Shown: positions 22,424-33,015, counted from the stretch's first letter. The stretch is DNA of 64,000 nucleotides from Linum tenue (GCA_946122785.1 CAMGYJ010000002.1:12536839-12600838), one strand, 5' to 3'. Made by a program: numbers and translations. Notes: a model not told the origin generated them from the letters alone.

Positions 22424-23763
22424 TGACTCACTCCTACTGTCACCCTAGAAAATGGCCAAGTATAACCACTTCCTAAAGCGTAGTATAGCGGGTCGGGTTT
22501 TAATGTCAACCCGGGTCCTAGATGTGATGACTACTCGGTGAATTCTTGTTATTTAGCGGTGAACTTTTAGTGCAACTCAAGCAAACAAAACACAAAGCAA
22601 GTAAACGGTTTGTTGTCAAGTCAAGAGAGGTCACCCGGATATGGTTCCCCCTAGACTGCAGTTAAGTCGGATTGCAATTTACCAAGTTCAGTTTTCATGA
22701 AAGTTATACTGCGGAAGGTTCTCAATTAGCCTGAAGTCTCGACTAAAGGTCTCCAGACCCTCCCAATCTGAGTCTCTAGCGTGCGACTAACCTCCACCGG
22801 AGTAAACAGATTGAGGCCCTAATGAACCAAACCTCCACTACCGAATTGACTTCGGTACAGAATAGCGAATTGGCTCCTCGACTAAAGTCACCAATTCGCC
22901 ACCTTCGATTAAGGGTACTCTATCAACCTAGGCAGATATTCTCATTCTAGGTCAAAGCAGAAACAACAGGAATTTGATCAGGATTCAAGTCATTCAATCA
23001 TTCAAACCTCAATCGAATATACTCAATTCACAAACTCTGTACTTGGGTTCATACAATCAGACCTAGCATACAAATCTAGGGTTCTCCATACCCAGATGAA
23101 TGGGGAAACTACTCCATAGAGAAAGAAGCAAAAGCAGATTCAGACGCGGAAATCATACTGTGAAGTTGGATTCCTGCTCCTAGACGTTTAATCGCACTTC
23201 TCCAAGCTCAAGACGGGCTCCAATGGTGTTGAAGATCGATCTATGGCGCTTGGGAACTCTGGTTCGTCGCTTTCTCTCTCTAGGAATCGATTTCTCTCTC
23301 TAAAACTCGGAACCCTTCAATGTTGGCCTTCTTCTTCCTTAAATCAGCTGCCTGGTCGCGATACCCGGTCGAAATACCCGGTCGGGTATTTTGGGTTTCG
23401 ACCGGGTATCTCTGCAGCGCACCGTTTCGCCTAAGGGAAGAATCCCCGGTCAATCGCCATAATCCCCGACCGGGGATTTTGCTGTTGTGCCCGGGCCCCT
23501 CTCTGCTTCTCGGGCGCCCAAAAGTGGTGAATACCCGGTCGGGTATTTGGCCACCTGACCGGGTATTTTCCTCCTTCAGCCATATTCGTCCCAACTTTGC
23601 TCCTTTCGACCCAGAACTCGTTTCTCCGCCTCGATTCCAACGCCGGGACCTGAAATATGACATAAACACACAACCTAGCGTGAAATCGGCTTAAAACACG
23701 AGATTCCTCATCACAAACAGCTTCAGAATAGGGGTGGAAACATGTATAATTATCGGTCTATCA
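22424..23763. mobile_element. Solo LTR, 1340 bp, TSD GAGGC
   Basis: Starts TGACTCACTCC, ends GGTCTATCA, and is flanked by exact GAGGC at 22419-22423 and 23764-23768. Reading resumes in the protease with no loss, so this is a clean LTR-retrotransposon insertion reduced to one LTR. Its interior has a cluster of near-palindromic ACCCGGTCGGGTATTT and CCCCGACCGGGGATT words (23360-23575). Open frames through that cluster (for example 23320-23694) are composition-driven and not genes. No sibling LTR exists in the window, so its family is unknown. Confidence 0.9.
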
Positions 23764-25480
23764 GAGGCAAACCGGCTGGGTATTGCCTACGAGAAGGGGC
23801 AAGGAAGGCTCAAGACGATCAACTCGGAGTCCATCCCGATCCATGGAGTTGCGAACAATATGCCAGTGAAGCTTGGCGAGTGGGAAGGCCTAATCGACTT
23901 TTCCGTCGTCACCATGGAGGATCACCCAGTCATCCTCGGCATCAACTTCCTCGACAAGGAGGGAGTGCTCTTGAAGCCCAAATCCAACACGATGTGCTTG
24001 GAGAAGGAAGGGGAGTTCCGTGCGGTCCATCTCTTGAGAGAAGATGGCCCCCATAGTGCTCTATCCGCTATGCAGGTATTGAAGGGGTTCAAGAAAAATG
24101 AACCAACCTTTCTTGTGTCCTTGAAGATGGAGGAAGAAGGAGGCTCAATGGGAATCACAACTCCCATCATCGAAGGCGTCCTCGAAGAGTTCGATGACGT
24201 GATGCCATCGGAGTTGCCCAAAAAACTGCCACCAAGAAGAGAGGTGGACCACAAGATTGATTTGGAGCCAGGAGCGAAGCCCCCTTCGCGAGCACCATAC
24301 CTCATGGCGCCACCGGAGTTATAAGAGTTGCGGAGGCAACTCAAGGACTTGGTGGACACAGACTATATGCGACCATCGAAGTCACCTTTCGGGGCACCGG
24401 TGCTGTTCCAAAAGAAGAAGGAAGGGTCGTTGCGGATGTGCATCGACTATAGAGCCATCAACAAGTTGACGGTGAAGAACAAGTGGCTGATTCCCAACAC
24501 TGCCGACTTTTTCGACCAGCTTGGAGATGCGATGTGGTTCACCAAGCTAGATCTTCGCTCGAGCTAATATCAAGTGCGGATAGCAGAGGGCGACGAGCCA
24601 AAGACGGCTTGTGTGACGAGGTATGGCTCTTACGAGTTTCTTGTGATGCCATTCGGTCTCACCAACGCACCAACCACGTTTTTCACTTTGATGAATCAAG
24701 TGTTCGAGCCATTCTTGGACCGGTTTATCGTGATCTACTTGGATGACATCGTGGTGTATAGCAAAACACTTGATGAGCATGCCGAGCATCTACGGCAAGT
24801 CTTCCAAGTCCTTCGCGACAACGAGTTGTATGTCAAGAGGGAGAAGTGCACATTTGCCGCCACAGAGGTTCCATTCTTGGGGCACATCATTGGTGGAGGC
24901 AAGTTGAAGATGGATGGGGCAAAGGTGCAGGCAATCCAAGAATGGGATTCGCCGATGAAGGTTCCAGAGTTGCGGTCATTCCTCGGCCTTGCCAACTACT
25001 ATCGGAGGTTTATCAAGGGCTACTCCAACATTGCAGCACCCTTGACGGATCTCTTGAAGAAGAATAAGGCGTGGGATTGGTCAGAAAGGTGCCAAGAAGC
25101 ATTCGAGGCCTTGAAGCAAGCGGTGGTGAAGGAGCCCGTGCTCGTGCTCCCCAATCCAACGTTGGCCTACGAAGTGCAGACCGATGCATCCGAATTCGCG
25201 ATTGGAGGTGTGATGATGCAAGATGGGAGATGACGGTTGTGGTGCATTGCTAGCGCACGTGGAGACACTACTTGTTGGGGTCGAAGTTCGTAGTGAAGAC
25301 GAACAACGTGGCAATGAGCTACTTTCTGACGCAGAAGAAGCTCACCCCTAAGCAAGCGAGATGGCAAGATTTTCTGGCCGAGTTCGATTTCGTAATGGAG
25401 TACAATCCAGGCAAGGCGAATTCCGTCGCAGATGCTCTTAGCCGCAAGAGTGCAGCCGCAAGCATCAGCCAGCCCATGGT
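23764..25480 (+). pseudogene. Chromovirus protease C terminus, RT and RNase H (broken)
   Basis: Protease tail residues (GIAYEKGQGRLKTINSESI, VILGINFLDKEG) lead into the RT linker ELPKKLPPRREVDHKIDLEP. RT follows, with stops at 24322 (PPEL/ELRR) and about 24565 (a Gly/Tyr-Tyr site in LRSGYYQ). The RT catalytic YLDD is intact at 24736-24747, and [16 protein letters not shown] is present. RNase H begins [11 protein letters not shown]. About 30 residues are then missing at 25230, where the frame shifts and a TAG replaces a Leu codon. The RNase H C-terminal part (YNPGKANSVADALSR) survives. Confidence 0.88.
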
Positions 25481-26578
25481 TCCTTTGAAGGAGCGGATCG
25501 TCGAAGGCCTTGGCCATGACCCCTTCGCCAAAACCGTAGCGGAGTACATCGAGCAAGGTAAGACTCTACGGTTTTGGTTGAAGGATGGGCTCGTCATGAC
25601 CAAGGGAGAGCGTGTGTTCGTGCCAAGGTGGGCCAACTTGAGGAATGAGATCATGAAAGAGTGACATGATTCCAAGTGGGCGGGCCATCCCGGCATCGAG
25701 AGAACGCAAGCGCTCATCGAAGAAGTATACTTCTGGCCACGTATGAGAGATGACGTGAAGATGTATGTGAAGACTTGTCTTGTGTGCCAACAAGACAAGA
25801 TGGAGTAGAGAAGCCCGACAGGCTTGCTAGTGCCCTTGCCCACGCCTCAATGGCCATGGGAGAGTGTAAGCATGTACTTCATCATCGGACTTCCCAAAGT
25901 TGACGGATGCGGTTGCATCATGGTTGTGGTGGACAGGTTCTCGAAGTATGGAGTGTTCATTGCTGGGCCAAAAGACTTGACGGCAGAGGATGCGGCACGT
26001 CTATTCTTCAAGAACGTGGTCAAGTATTGGGGCATTCCTAGCAACATCATGAGCGACAGAGATGGGCGCTTCACGGGCAGATTTTGGCGAGAGTTGTTCA
26101 AGATCATGGGCTCAGACTTGAACTTCTCGACAACATTTCATCCTCAAAGCGACGGACAGACGGAGCGGGTGAATGCCTTGTTGGAGGTGTACTTGCGGCA
26201 CTACATGAGTGCAAACCAACGAGATTGGGTGAAGTTGATGGATACGGCACAGTTCTCCTACAACTTGCACCGCAGCGAGTCGACCAATACGAATCCATTT
26301 GATTTGGCGACCGGACAACAACCTTTGACACCTACGACGGTGGCAACGGGATATAGAGGCAACAGTACGGCAGCCTGCAAGTTCGCTAAAGGCTGGCACA
26401 AGAAGATGGAGATGGCCAAGTCTTGCTTAGCCCGTGCTAGTGAGAAGATGAAGAAATGGGCAGACAAGAAAAGACGGCACTTGGATTTTGAAGAGGGAGA
26501 CATGGTGATGCTGAAGTTCTACCCTCATCACTTCAAGCATCTCAAGAACGTGCACACGGGGACTGCTTCACTGCTATG
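25481..26578 (+). pseudogene. Chromovirus integrase (broken, first catalytic Asp lost)
   Basis: The zinc-binding HHCC region (HDSKWAGHPG ... CLVCQQDK) has a TGA in place of its preceding Cys codon (25662) and a TAG for Gln at 25806. The core reads VSMYFIIGLP, so the first Asp of the D,D,E triad is Tyr (codon TAC, 25875-25877). The second Asp (MSDRDGRF) and the Glu (SDGQTERVN) are intact. The frame then runs to 26578, where a shift occurs just before the chromodomain-linked C terminus. Even without the stops this integrase would be inactive. Confidence 0.85.
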
Positions 26579-26958
26579 AAGGGCCATTCCCCATCATGAA
26601 GAGGATTGGCAAGGTGGCGTACAAGGTGGAGGTGTCGTTGCACTTAGAGATCCATCCGGTCTTTCATGTGAGCCAACTCAAGGCTTTCCACGATGACAAG
26701 GAGGACGAGCAGCGAAGAGAGTCACAGCGCGCACCAACACTCATCACCAAGACACACGACCATGAAGTTGAAGAAATTATGGCGCATCGTGTCTTTCCTC
26801 GTCGTGGCGTACATCCAAGCTTTGTGGAGTACTTGGTGAAGTGGCGCAACCTTCCGGAAATTGAAGCAACTTGGGAGAAAGAGCTCACGCTTTGGAAGAA
26901 CAAGGACTTGATCGAGGTTTTCCATCAAGAGGACGCGACAAGGGCGTCGCGAGCATAG
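26579..26958 (+). pseudogene. Integrase C terminus with chromodomain
   Basis: After the shift, GKVAYKVEVSL and IHPVFHVSQLK give the integrase C-terminal motif. Residues around EVEEIMAHRVF ... YLVKWRNLPEIEATWEKE then form a chromodomain (aromatic cage and W..LP....WE pattern). The frame ends at 26958, just before the polypurine tract. In chromoviruses this domain steers integration towards modified chromatin. Here it is only a relic. Confidence 0.85.
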
Positions 26959-26969
26959 GTGGGGGAGGA

Positions 26970-27407
26970 TGTCACATGTGGCAGATGACATGGCGCCAAC
27001 AAGGTGACAACATGGTGGCTGCACATGTGGCGTGTATGGAAGACTAGTAGCATAGAGATGCTCCTAGGATTCTCCACCTTAATAGAGAGCTTAATAGTCC
27101 ACTTATGAGTCACATAATGGGTGACATTTATAAAGTGCATAATGGGGTGACTTAATGGGTGTATTGATATAGAGGGACATTATTAGGGGCATTGATGCCT
27201 TGTATGAGGAGAGGTCTATATAAGGAGCCATCTCCATCACTTGTAACTCATTCTATCATTTTTTAGAGCAATACACACTAGAGAGTTCTACCATTTCCTT
27301 TGTCTTTGCTCTTTGTTCTTTGCTTGCAAGTGAGTTGAGAGAAGGCTGTCTAGCGCTCTAACGGAATTGAGAGCTAGGGCCGCACGATCGGGAGTAAGGT
27401 CGTGACA
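26970..27407 (+). repeat. Right (3') LTR of the chromovirus
   Basis: Direct repeat of 20887-21316, slightly longer through small insertions (for example a duplicated CTTTG near 27300). It is followed by AGTGG, which are the first bases of the internal region after the left LTR, and then by A and the small element at 27414. Confidence 0.9.
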
Positions 27408-27413
27408 AGTGGA

Positions 27414-27732
27414 TGTCACGACCCGAAATGTCGTGACCGTGTTGATCGTCTGAAGAATGCTACCATATTGTTGTCTTGCCATCAGAGGGGTAAAGGGGGC
27501 GACATTAGCGATAAGGCGTTGTTTTCCTGTGCATCGTTTCTGCCGAGTCAGGATGTTGCTATGAAGGGGATCGTTGCAAGAGAAGGCACAACTGGTCGGA
27601 GGCTATTGCCGTCTCCCTGATGAGCCCAAGGCAGGGCGAAACCAGTTGGCATGCGTATGCAGAGTGGCTGGTCTTGAGGAATGAGTGAACCTCAAGACGC
27701 CGCACGGACTTCGGAAGTCTATGTCCGTGACA
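27414..27732 (+). repeat. Left LTR of the small element
   Basis: Begins TGTCACGACCC, ends CGTGACA. It is nearly identical to 28147-28451 over about 304 bp. Its ends resemble those of the adjacent chromovirus LTR (TGTCAC...GTGACA), but the interior of the LTR does not. Confidence 0.8.
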
Positions 27733-28146
27733 AGTGGTATCAAAGCCTGGTTAGGATGAAGAGCCTAGTTCCTCTCTCAATACGGCACATGTCGAGTATG
27801 GGCCGACCTTATGCCCGAATGAGAGGCGGTCCTAGGTGTGCATACCAGGGGGTCCGGACACAGATACACATGTGTTGCGCCGTTGTGGGGGACCTCGACA
27901 GGCTGAAGATGCAGCGGCCCAGAATGCCGTTCAACCGATGAACTAACACTAGCGAGAGCGTAGGGTGAAGGTCGATTGAGGTACAAATGTTGGGAGTAGC
28001 GTAGGGTAAAGGTTGATTGAGGTACTAGCGCAGCAGAAGCAAAGAGTGAAGGTTGATGTCGAGGGGCGAAGCGGTATGTGCGCGGGGCACAGCAAGCTAG
28101 CGCGAGAGACGCGACCGGAGCCTGTCCATCAGAGGATGGTATCGTA

Positions 28147-28451
28147 TGTCGTGACCGTGTTGATCGTCTGAAGAACGCTGCCATCTGGTTGTCTTGCCAT
28201 GAGAGGGGTAAAGGGGGCGACATTAGCGATAAGGCGTTGTTTTCATGTGCATCGTTTCTAGCCAAGTAAGGATGTGGCTATGAAGGGGATCGTTGCAAGA
28301 GAAGGCACAACTGGTCGGAGGCTATTGCCGTCTCCCTGATGAGCCTAAGGCCGGACGAAACCAGTTGGCATGCGTATGCAGAAAGGCTGGTCTGTAGGAA
28401 TGAGTGCACCTAAAGACGCCGCACGAACTTCGAAAGTCTATGTCGGTGACA
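28147..28451 (+). repeat. Right LTR of the small element (5'-shortened)
   Basis: Starts at the internal TGTCGTGACC of the left LTR and ends GGTGACA. It is preceded by CAGAGGATGGTATCGTA rather than by the missing 15 bp. Followed by ATTCTCACC. Confidence 0.8.
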
Positions 28452-28791
28452 ATTCTCACCGGAAATCGACCATAGAAAGCGCCCATCGTAGACATACCCA
28501 TTAAATATATAGTCTATTTTATATTATTACCATTTCTTGTTTTGGAAAATTATATATTTTGAGCTGCAGGGCAAGGGTTAGTTCTTAATTGAAAATAGAA
28601 TTGAATCATGTCATCTCACGTACCTTTCAACTTGGACATGTAAGATACGGTGGAAAACAAACGCCAACCACATGCAAACTTAACTATGGATCTGCGATCG
28701 GATCTCCACCAACACCAAACTCTTCTAGAGGTCCAAAAGGTAAAGAGGGAAAACAATGGAGCCGGCCGGAGCCGAGCACCTTCTTTGCGGC

Positions 28792-28799
28792 TATAAAAA
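28792..28799 (+). promoter_or_regulatory. TATA box of the Gnk2-like gene
   Basis: TATAAAAA in GCGGCTATAAAAACG, 91 bp upstream of the ATG at 28883. This spacing gives a leader of roughly 50-60 nt. The upstream 300 bp (28452-28790) shows no transposon ends. Confidence 0.6.
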
Positions 28800-28882
28800 C
28801 GTTACGAAGCTGCTTTCACCGATGTAAAATCAGTTATCAATTAACTAGCTAGCACCAACCATTATATATATTCCAAACAGCC

Positions 28883-29308
28883 ATGGCGGGATTCATATTT
28901 ACCAAACCATTGTTAGTTGCAGCCACGATGGTGCTACTTATTCCGGGATATTTGGGCGAAGGATCAGCGGCCCCTGGCACTGCTCCTCAATATTGCGGCC
29001 TAACCCCGGCGACCGATCAGACCAATTTCCCAGTGTACGTAGATTATGTCCTTCAGGATCTGGTTAAAAACACGCAGGAGCAATTGGCGGACGCTACTTC
29101 AGGCGAGACGAAGTACACCTCAACAGATCCAGTAGATGGCGATATCGGTGCGGCCACCGGTAACGCGATTTGTTACCGTGGCGTCACCGGAGATAGCTGC
29201 GGGACATGTCTTCAATATGCGGCACAGTACGTGAGTCCATGCAGAACCCTTACAACCGGCGGAGCTTACTACGACCAGCAGTGCTTCCTTCAGTTCCGGC
29301 AACTTTAA
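28883..29308 (+). CDS. Secreted single-DUF26 (Gnk2-like) cysteine-rich protein
   Basis: A complete 141-residue single-exon gene. The ATG sits in CCATGG context, and the TAA is at 29306-29308. Residues 1-30 form a typical signal peptide (hydrophobic LLVAATMVLLI). The mature part has six Cys (38, 97, 106, 109, 120, 134) including the C-x8-C-x2-C core CYRGVTGDSCGTC that defines DUF26/Gnk2-homology domains. It matches ginkbilobin-2 in size, a secreted antifungal mannose-binding lectin. Relatives are apoplastic cysteine-rich secretory proteins or plasmodesmal/kinase ectodomains. With one domain and no membrane segment, an apoplastic role, possibly in defence, is the best inference. The C terminus is short (FLQFRQL). 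It is the only intact host gene in the window. Confidence 0.88.
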   Translation: MAGFIFTKPLLVAATMVLLIPGYLGEGSAAPGTAPQYCGLTPATDQTNFPVYVDYVLQDLVKNTQEQLADATSGETKYTSTDPVDGDIGAATGNAICYRGVTGDSCGTCLQYAAQYVSPCRTLTTGGAYYDQQCFLQFRQL

Positions 29309-29407
29309 ATGAAATCCGAATTAACTCTTGTGCCTTCAATTTCCAACTACGTGCTCTAAGTGTCACTTAATTACAAGTTATGTTGTACTTTGCTTTCCCT
29401 TCAATAC

Positions 29408-29413
29408 AATAAA
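29408..29413 (+). terminator. Polyadenylation signal of the Gnk2-like gene
   Basis: AATAAA 100 bp downstream of the stop, inside a T-rich 3' untranslated region. Supports 28883-29308 being transcribed as a short mRNA. Confidence 0.55.
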
Positions 29414-29450
29414 ACTCTACTTTTGAGTTAACTAGCTAGATAGAGGGGTC

Positions 29451-31288
29451 ATCAGTGGGAGAAGCTTCCTAACTATAATCTCCACCATCCACTCTTAATT
29501 CTAATCTAATGGTTTAGAAAACACTAAGGGTAAATTAGGAATATTCTGCATTAAATATTAATTTCCTTTTTTTAATTTATTCTGTTTTTGTTTCTGGGCG
29601 GATTTTAAGTGATTGGGACGGTTAAGATTCCCGATTTTTTGAAGAGGGGTGTAGTGTCTCCATTTTTATCGGATTGGTGAATCGCAAGCGAGGATGGTTG
29701 AGAGCAAAATTGAGGGGAATACCTTATATCAATCGTCGATGGCCCCGTCTGCAACGGCGGTGAGAACGATCTTTGTTGATGGGGACGGAATCCGAGGAAG
29801 TTACTGTATTGATTGGAGCAGCGTTATTGGAGGAAGAGGAAACGGTGTGGGACCTATCCTTGAAGTGTGCGCTTATATAATCAGCACCACACTATATTGT
29901 ATTGCCGGGCATGACAATTTTGAGTTGGAAGCTTGAAGAGAATGTATGTAGTGTTTCCATTTCGGGATCGTAATTTTTGTAGTAATGGTTTTGCATTGGC
30001 GTTGAAGGGTTCGGGAGTCATTGTGTAGTGTTTTTGCATTGGTGGGAGGGATAGGTTAGTAATCTTTGTTGTAGTTACGTGTGAGACTGTCGTAGTTGTT
30101 TTCCCATGTGTGTAGCGTTTTTCTTAAAGTGGTTTCGTTCAAGGTAGCAACGTGATAGTGTATCGATTTGCATTTGTGTGTGGTTTTTTTTTGTTCGAGC
30201 GTTTTTGCATGTCTATCGACAACGGAATAATGCATTAGTTATGGCCAATTAGAAAGTCTAAGAGCAACATTATATAATCACCACCATATATTTGTAAAAA
30301 AAAAAAAACACCACATGCAGGGAAACTACAATCCATAAAGAAACATTACAGGGTTTGCATCAATACAAGAAACAACCAATATTAAGAACTGAAAGTGAAT
30401 ACTTCTGAAATGGAAATGCGTAACAAGGGAAGCATAAAATCACTACTACACCTTCGTTTGGGAGGGCTATCAAAATAATACTAACCGAACACGAAACCAC
30501 TACGAGGTGAACACTACTAACCAAAAAACCAATCACTACCAACCAAAAAATTACTCATTTCGTGTTGGGGAGGGTAACCAAAGACGAATCACTACGAACG
30601 AAACAATACGAGCCACAAATGGAAATACTACTTTCTGAACCTTCCAGACAATTCACCTTCTCATCTGCAAACTGAACATCGTCGAGAAAAACAAAAGATT
30701 TGCATTCCACTTCGATTAAAAGAAGAAGAAAAAAACAGGCCTTGGATCCAGAATTCTACACGCAACAACCCGAAAAGACAGATCTTCAACCAACAATGAA
30801 AACATAAAGCGAGCTAGTCGACGGAGCTGACGGTAGCGACTAGGTGAGGAGTGTCAAGCAGGACGGCGACATCGAAGGCAGTGCAGGCGAAGCCATCCCC
30901 GACGGAGCTCACGACAGCGATGGTGTCAGGAACGTTGAGGAGGGCGGCGGCGGCGACGAGCCGACGACGAGGGCAGTGCAGGCGAACACATCCCCTACAA
31001 AGGCAACTGGCGAGGGAGGCTTCACCGACAGGAAGGCTACGGGAATCGGCGGGTTGCTATTCTCTGATGGCTAGAGAGAAGAATAAAAACTTACCCAAAA
31101 GGAAATTTACTTGACTATTGGGATATCCCCCACCACAAAAATCCCAAACGTTTGAACCTGCTGAAATCACGGCATGACATTAGCTAATAAACACAACTTA
31201 CAAAAATACCCCTGACTATAAAACACCCTTTATTTTGCGAAATTAAAAAGGAAGGGAAGCTGGCAAGTGAGGATGGTGCTAACGGGAT
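29451..31288. other. No recognisable gene
   Basis: Mixed sequence with CT-poor 5' and G/C-rich 3' parts. Around 30840-31070 a GACGAGGGCAGTGCAGGCGA-like repeat gives short Ala/Gly-rich frames without a family match. CACTAC/ACTACTA words and TTTGGGAGGG near 30440-30600 hint at a decayed DNA transposon, but termini could not be matched. Confidence 0.35.
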
Positions 31289-31412
31289 AGATGGTTAGCA
31301 ACCCATCTGATCCCTAGTGAATATGTAGTAGTATTGAACTATTAATGCTTAGATAGTTAGCAACCCATCTTATCCCTAGTGAATATGTAGTAGTATTGAG
31401 CTATTAATGCTT
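31289..31412 (+). repeat. 62-bp tandem duplication
   Basis: 31289-31350 and 31351-31412 are near-identical (about four mismatches), each running AGAT(G/A)GTTAGCAACCCATC to CTATTAATGCTT. Confidence 0.85.
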
Positions 31413-32214
31413 ATTGTAATGACTAATGGGTATTGTTTTTTGTTAACTAGTAGTAATTTGAGTAGGTATAGTAGTACTTATAAAAAGCATGAATGAGTAC
31501 TAATTAAAATCACTAAATCATTCTACAAAAAAATTACTAATTAATTTTTCAATGTTTTTTGATAAAAAAAAAAATTACTAAATCTCTATTAATGCCAATA
31601 CAATTAGTACTACTGAAAATCATATAATCGCTATTATAAGCCACTTAAATAATCACTACTAACTTAAGTAGTACTGGTTTTATATAATTTCAGTAGTGAT
31701 TTTTCCTGTACGAAAATCTAATGCGAGAGATTATAAAGTTTTATTAATTTATTAATTTTTCTCAAATACCCAACAAGCTCATGTCTACTCCCCACAATTA
31801 GATTAGACTTAAAAACAATGAACAGTGATTAGAGTAATTAGAACGGTGCTAATTCCTATAAGATTAGCACCCTAGCCGTTCCGGTCATCAGTACTTATGT
31901 TTGTGCCCCTAACAGATCGATCACGTTTTCATTAACTAATGAATCAATCATTTCATTACTTTTTATCTATTTTAAGTCCAAATCAATAATAACATTATCA
32001 TACCATCACGCACACAAATTTAATATGAAAAACTATCACAAGCCATCAGAGACAAGTCTAACCGAAGGAAACAAACCCTATCCAAACTCTAACATGACGC
32101 AGCTCTACACTTACCATTTTGTTAGTTATATTCGACATTGTTTGGATGAAAGTGGTAGGTTGTTAAGAATAGATAGCTTTCCACATAGATAGAACTCATG
32201 AATTAAAATGGTAT
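31413..32214. other. AT-rich spacer without a gene
   Basis: Dominated by TACTAATTA and AATCACTA words, with several AGTAGTATTG strings shared with the upstream duplication. No frame or terminus found. Confidence 0.35.
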
Positions 32215-33015
32215 AACTTGTACTTTTAGGTCGATCTTATATAGGATTAGGTCGACCTAATATGCAGTTTTAGGCCGACCTTATATAGGATTAGATCGAT
32301 CTAATGTGCCGTTTTAGTTTTGTGAGGTTCAACGACGCGGTTAACCTTTTATAGCAAATGGTCGACCTCTTTGCGAAGCGATGTGGGTGGTTCTTTTGCT
32401 CGTACAAATTATGTTTCAAACCAATAGAATCAGTCATAAATAATGATAACAAGGACTCATAACTTCATGACATAACAACTAAAGAAACTAACAAGAAATA
32501 CAATAAAACACAAATCATAATTGTTCACACATAACTAAAATCTAAAACCACATAATATCAGTCCACAATCGTTTTTAACACTTAACAATAGAAACACATA
32601 ATCTAAAATCGTCGAGTTCCTACTCCTGTCCCCTCTCTCCCTGATCCACATTTTCCTCATTGGTGTTGCTAGCATTATGGTAGTCGGAAGTTACGGTGAC
32701 ATGCATGTATCTTCCACTGAAAGATCAAAACTCATCTCATTCACGGTCACCTGCAGTGTGCTCATCTGGGTGGTCATTTGCCCCATGTAGTCGTACATGC
32801 CAGTCATCTGAGTGGAAATCTGACCCATGTAGTCGTACATGACTTCCATGCACTTCCCAAGAGGTCGACCATTTGCTATAAAAGGTCAACCGCGTCGTTG
32901 AACCTGACAAAACTGAAACGTCATATTAGGTCGACCTAATCCTATATAAGGTCGACCTAAAAGTGCAGATTAGGTCGACCTAATCATATATAAGGTCAAC
33001 CTAAAAGTGCAAGTT
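32215..33015. repeat. 801-bp foldback element with ~160-bp inverted arms rich in GGTCGACCTAA
   Basis: The left arm (32215 to about 32377) starts AACTTGTACTTTTAGGTCGA. The right arm (about 32870-33015), reverse-complemented, starts AACTTGCACTTTTAGGTTGA, and the arms pair through TTAGGTCGACCTAAT, TATATAAGG and GGTTCAACGACGCGGTTAAC. Between them, on the minus strand, a partial frame (about 32860-32660) repeats the peptide YDYMGQ(I/M)(S/T)TQM, a coiled-coil-like transposon-type segment. No clear target duplication was found. Confidence 0.7.

Larger units (their letters stand above)
20887..27407 (+). mobile_element. Ty3/Gypsy chromovirus with two LTRs, fully decayed coding region
   Basis: LTRs at 20887-21316 and 26970-27407 begin TGTCACATG and end GTGACA. 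A tRNA-Met-type primer site (TGGTATTAGAGTC) follows the left LTR by two bases, and a polypurine tract (GGTGGGGGAGGA) precedes the right LTR. Gag, protease, RT, RNase H, integrase and chromodomain are present in that order, which is diagnostic for chromoviruses, but every domain has stops, frameshifts or deletions. A solo LTR (22424-23763) interrupts protease. The LTRs differ by roughly twenty substitutions by eye. The two outer flanks do not form a 5-bp duplication. Confidence 0.9.
27414..28451 (+). mobile_element. Small two-LTR non-autonomous element (TRIM/LARD-like)
   Basis: Direct repeats 27414-27732 and 28147-28451 both end GTGACA. The left is followed by AGTGGTATCAAAGCC, a tRNA-Met-type primer site. 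The right copy lacks the first 15 bp (TGTCACGACCCGAAA). The 414-bp interior has no gene and contains three short copies of AGGGTGAAGGTCGATTGAGG-like sequence (27960-28050). Total length about 1 kb fits a TRIM. No 5-bp target duplication is seen. Confidence 0.8.

Noticed and set aside
23320..23694. Two overlapping 120+ residue frames on both strands
   Set aside because: Both follow the palindromic ACCCGGTCGGGTATT cluster of a solo LTR.
29451..31288. Possible Mutator-like element with long inverted ends
   Set aside because: Candidate ends (TCATCAGTGGGAG near 29450 and CTGATGACCGG reversed near 31885) align too weakly and no 9-bp duplication was found.
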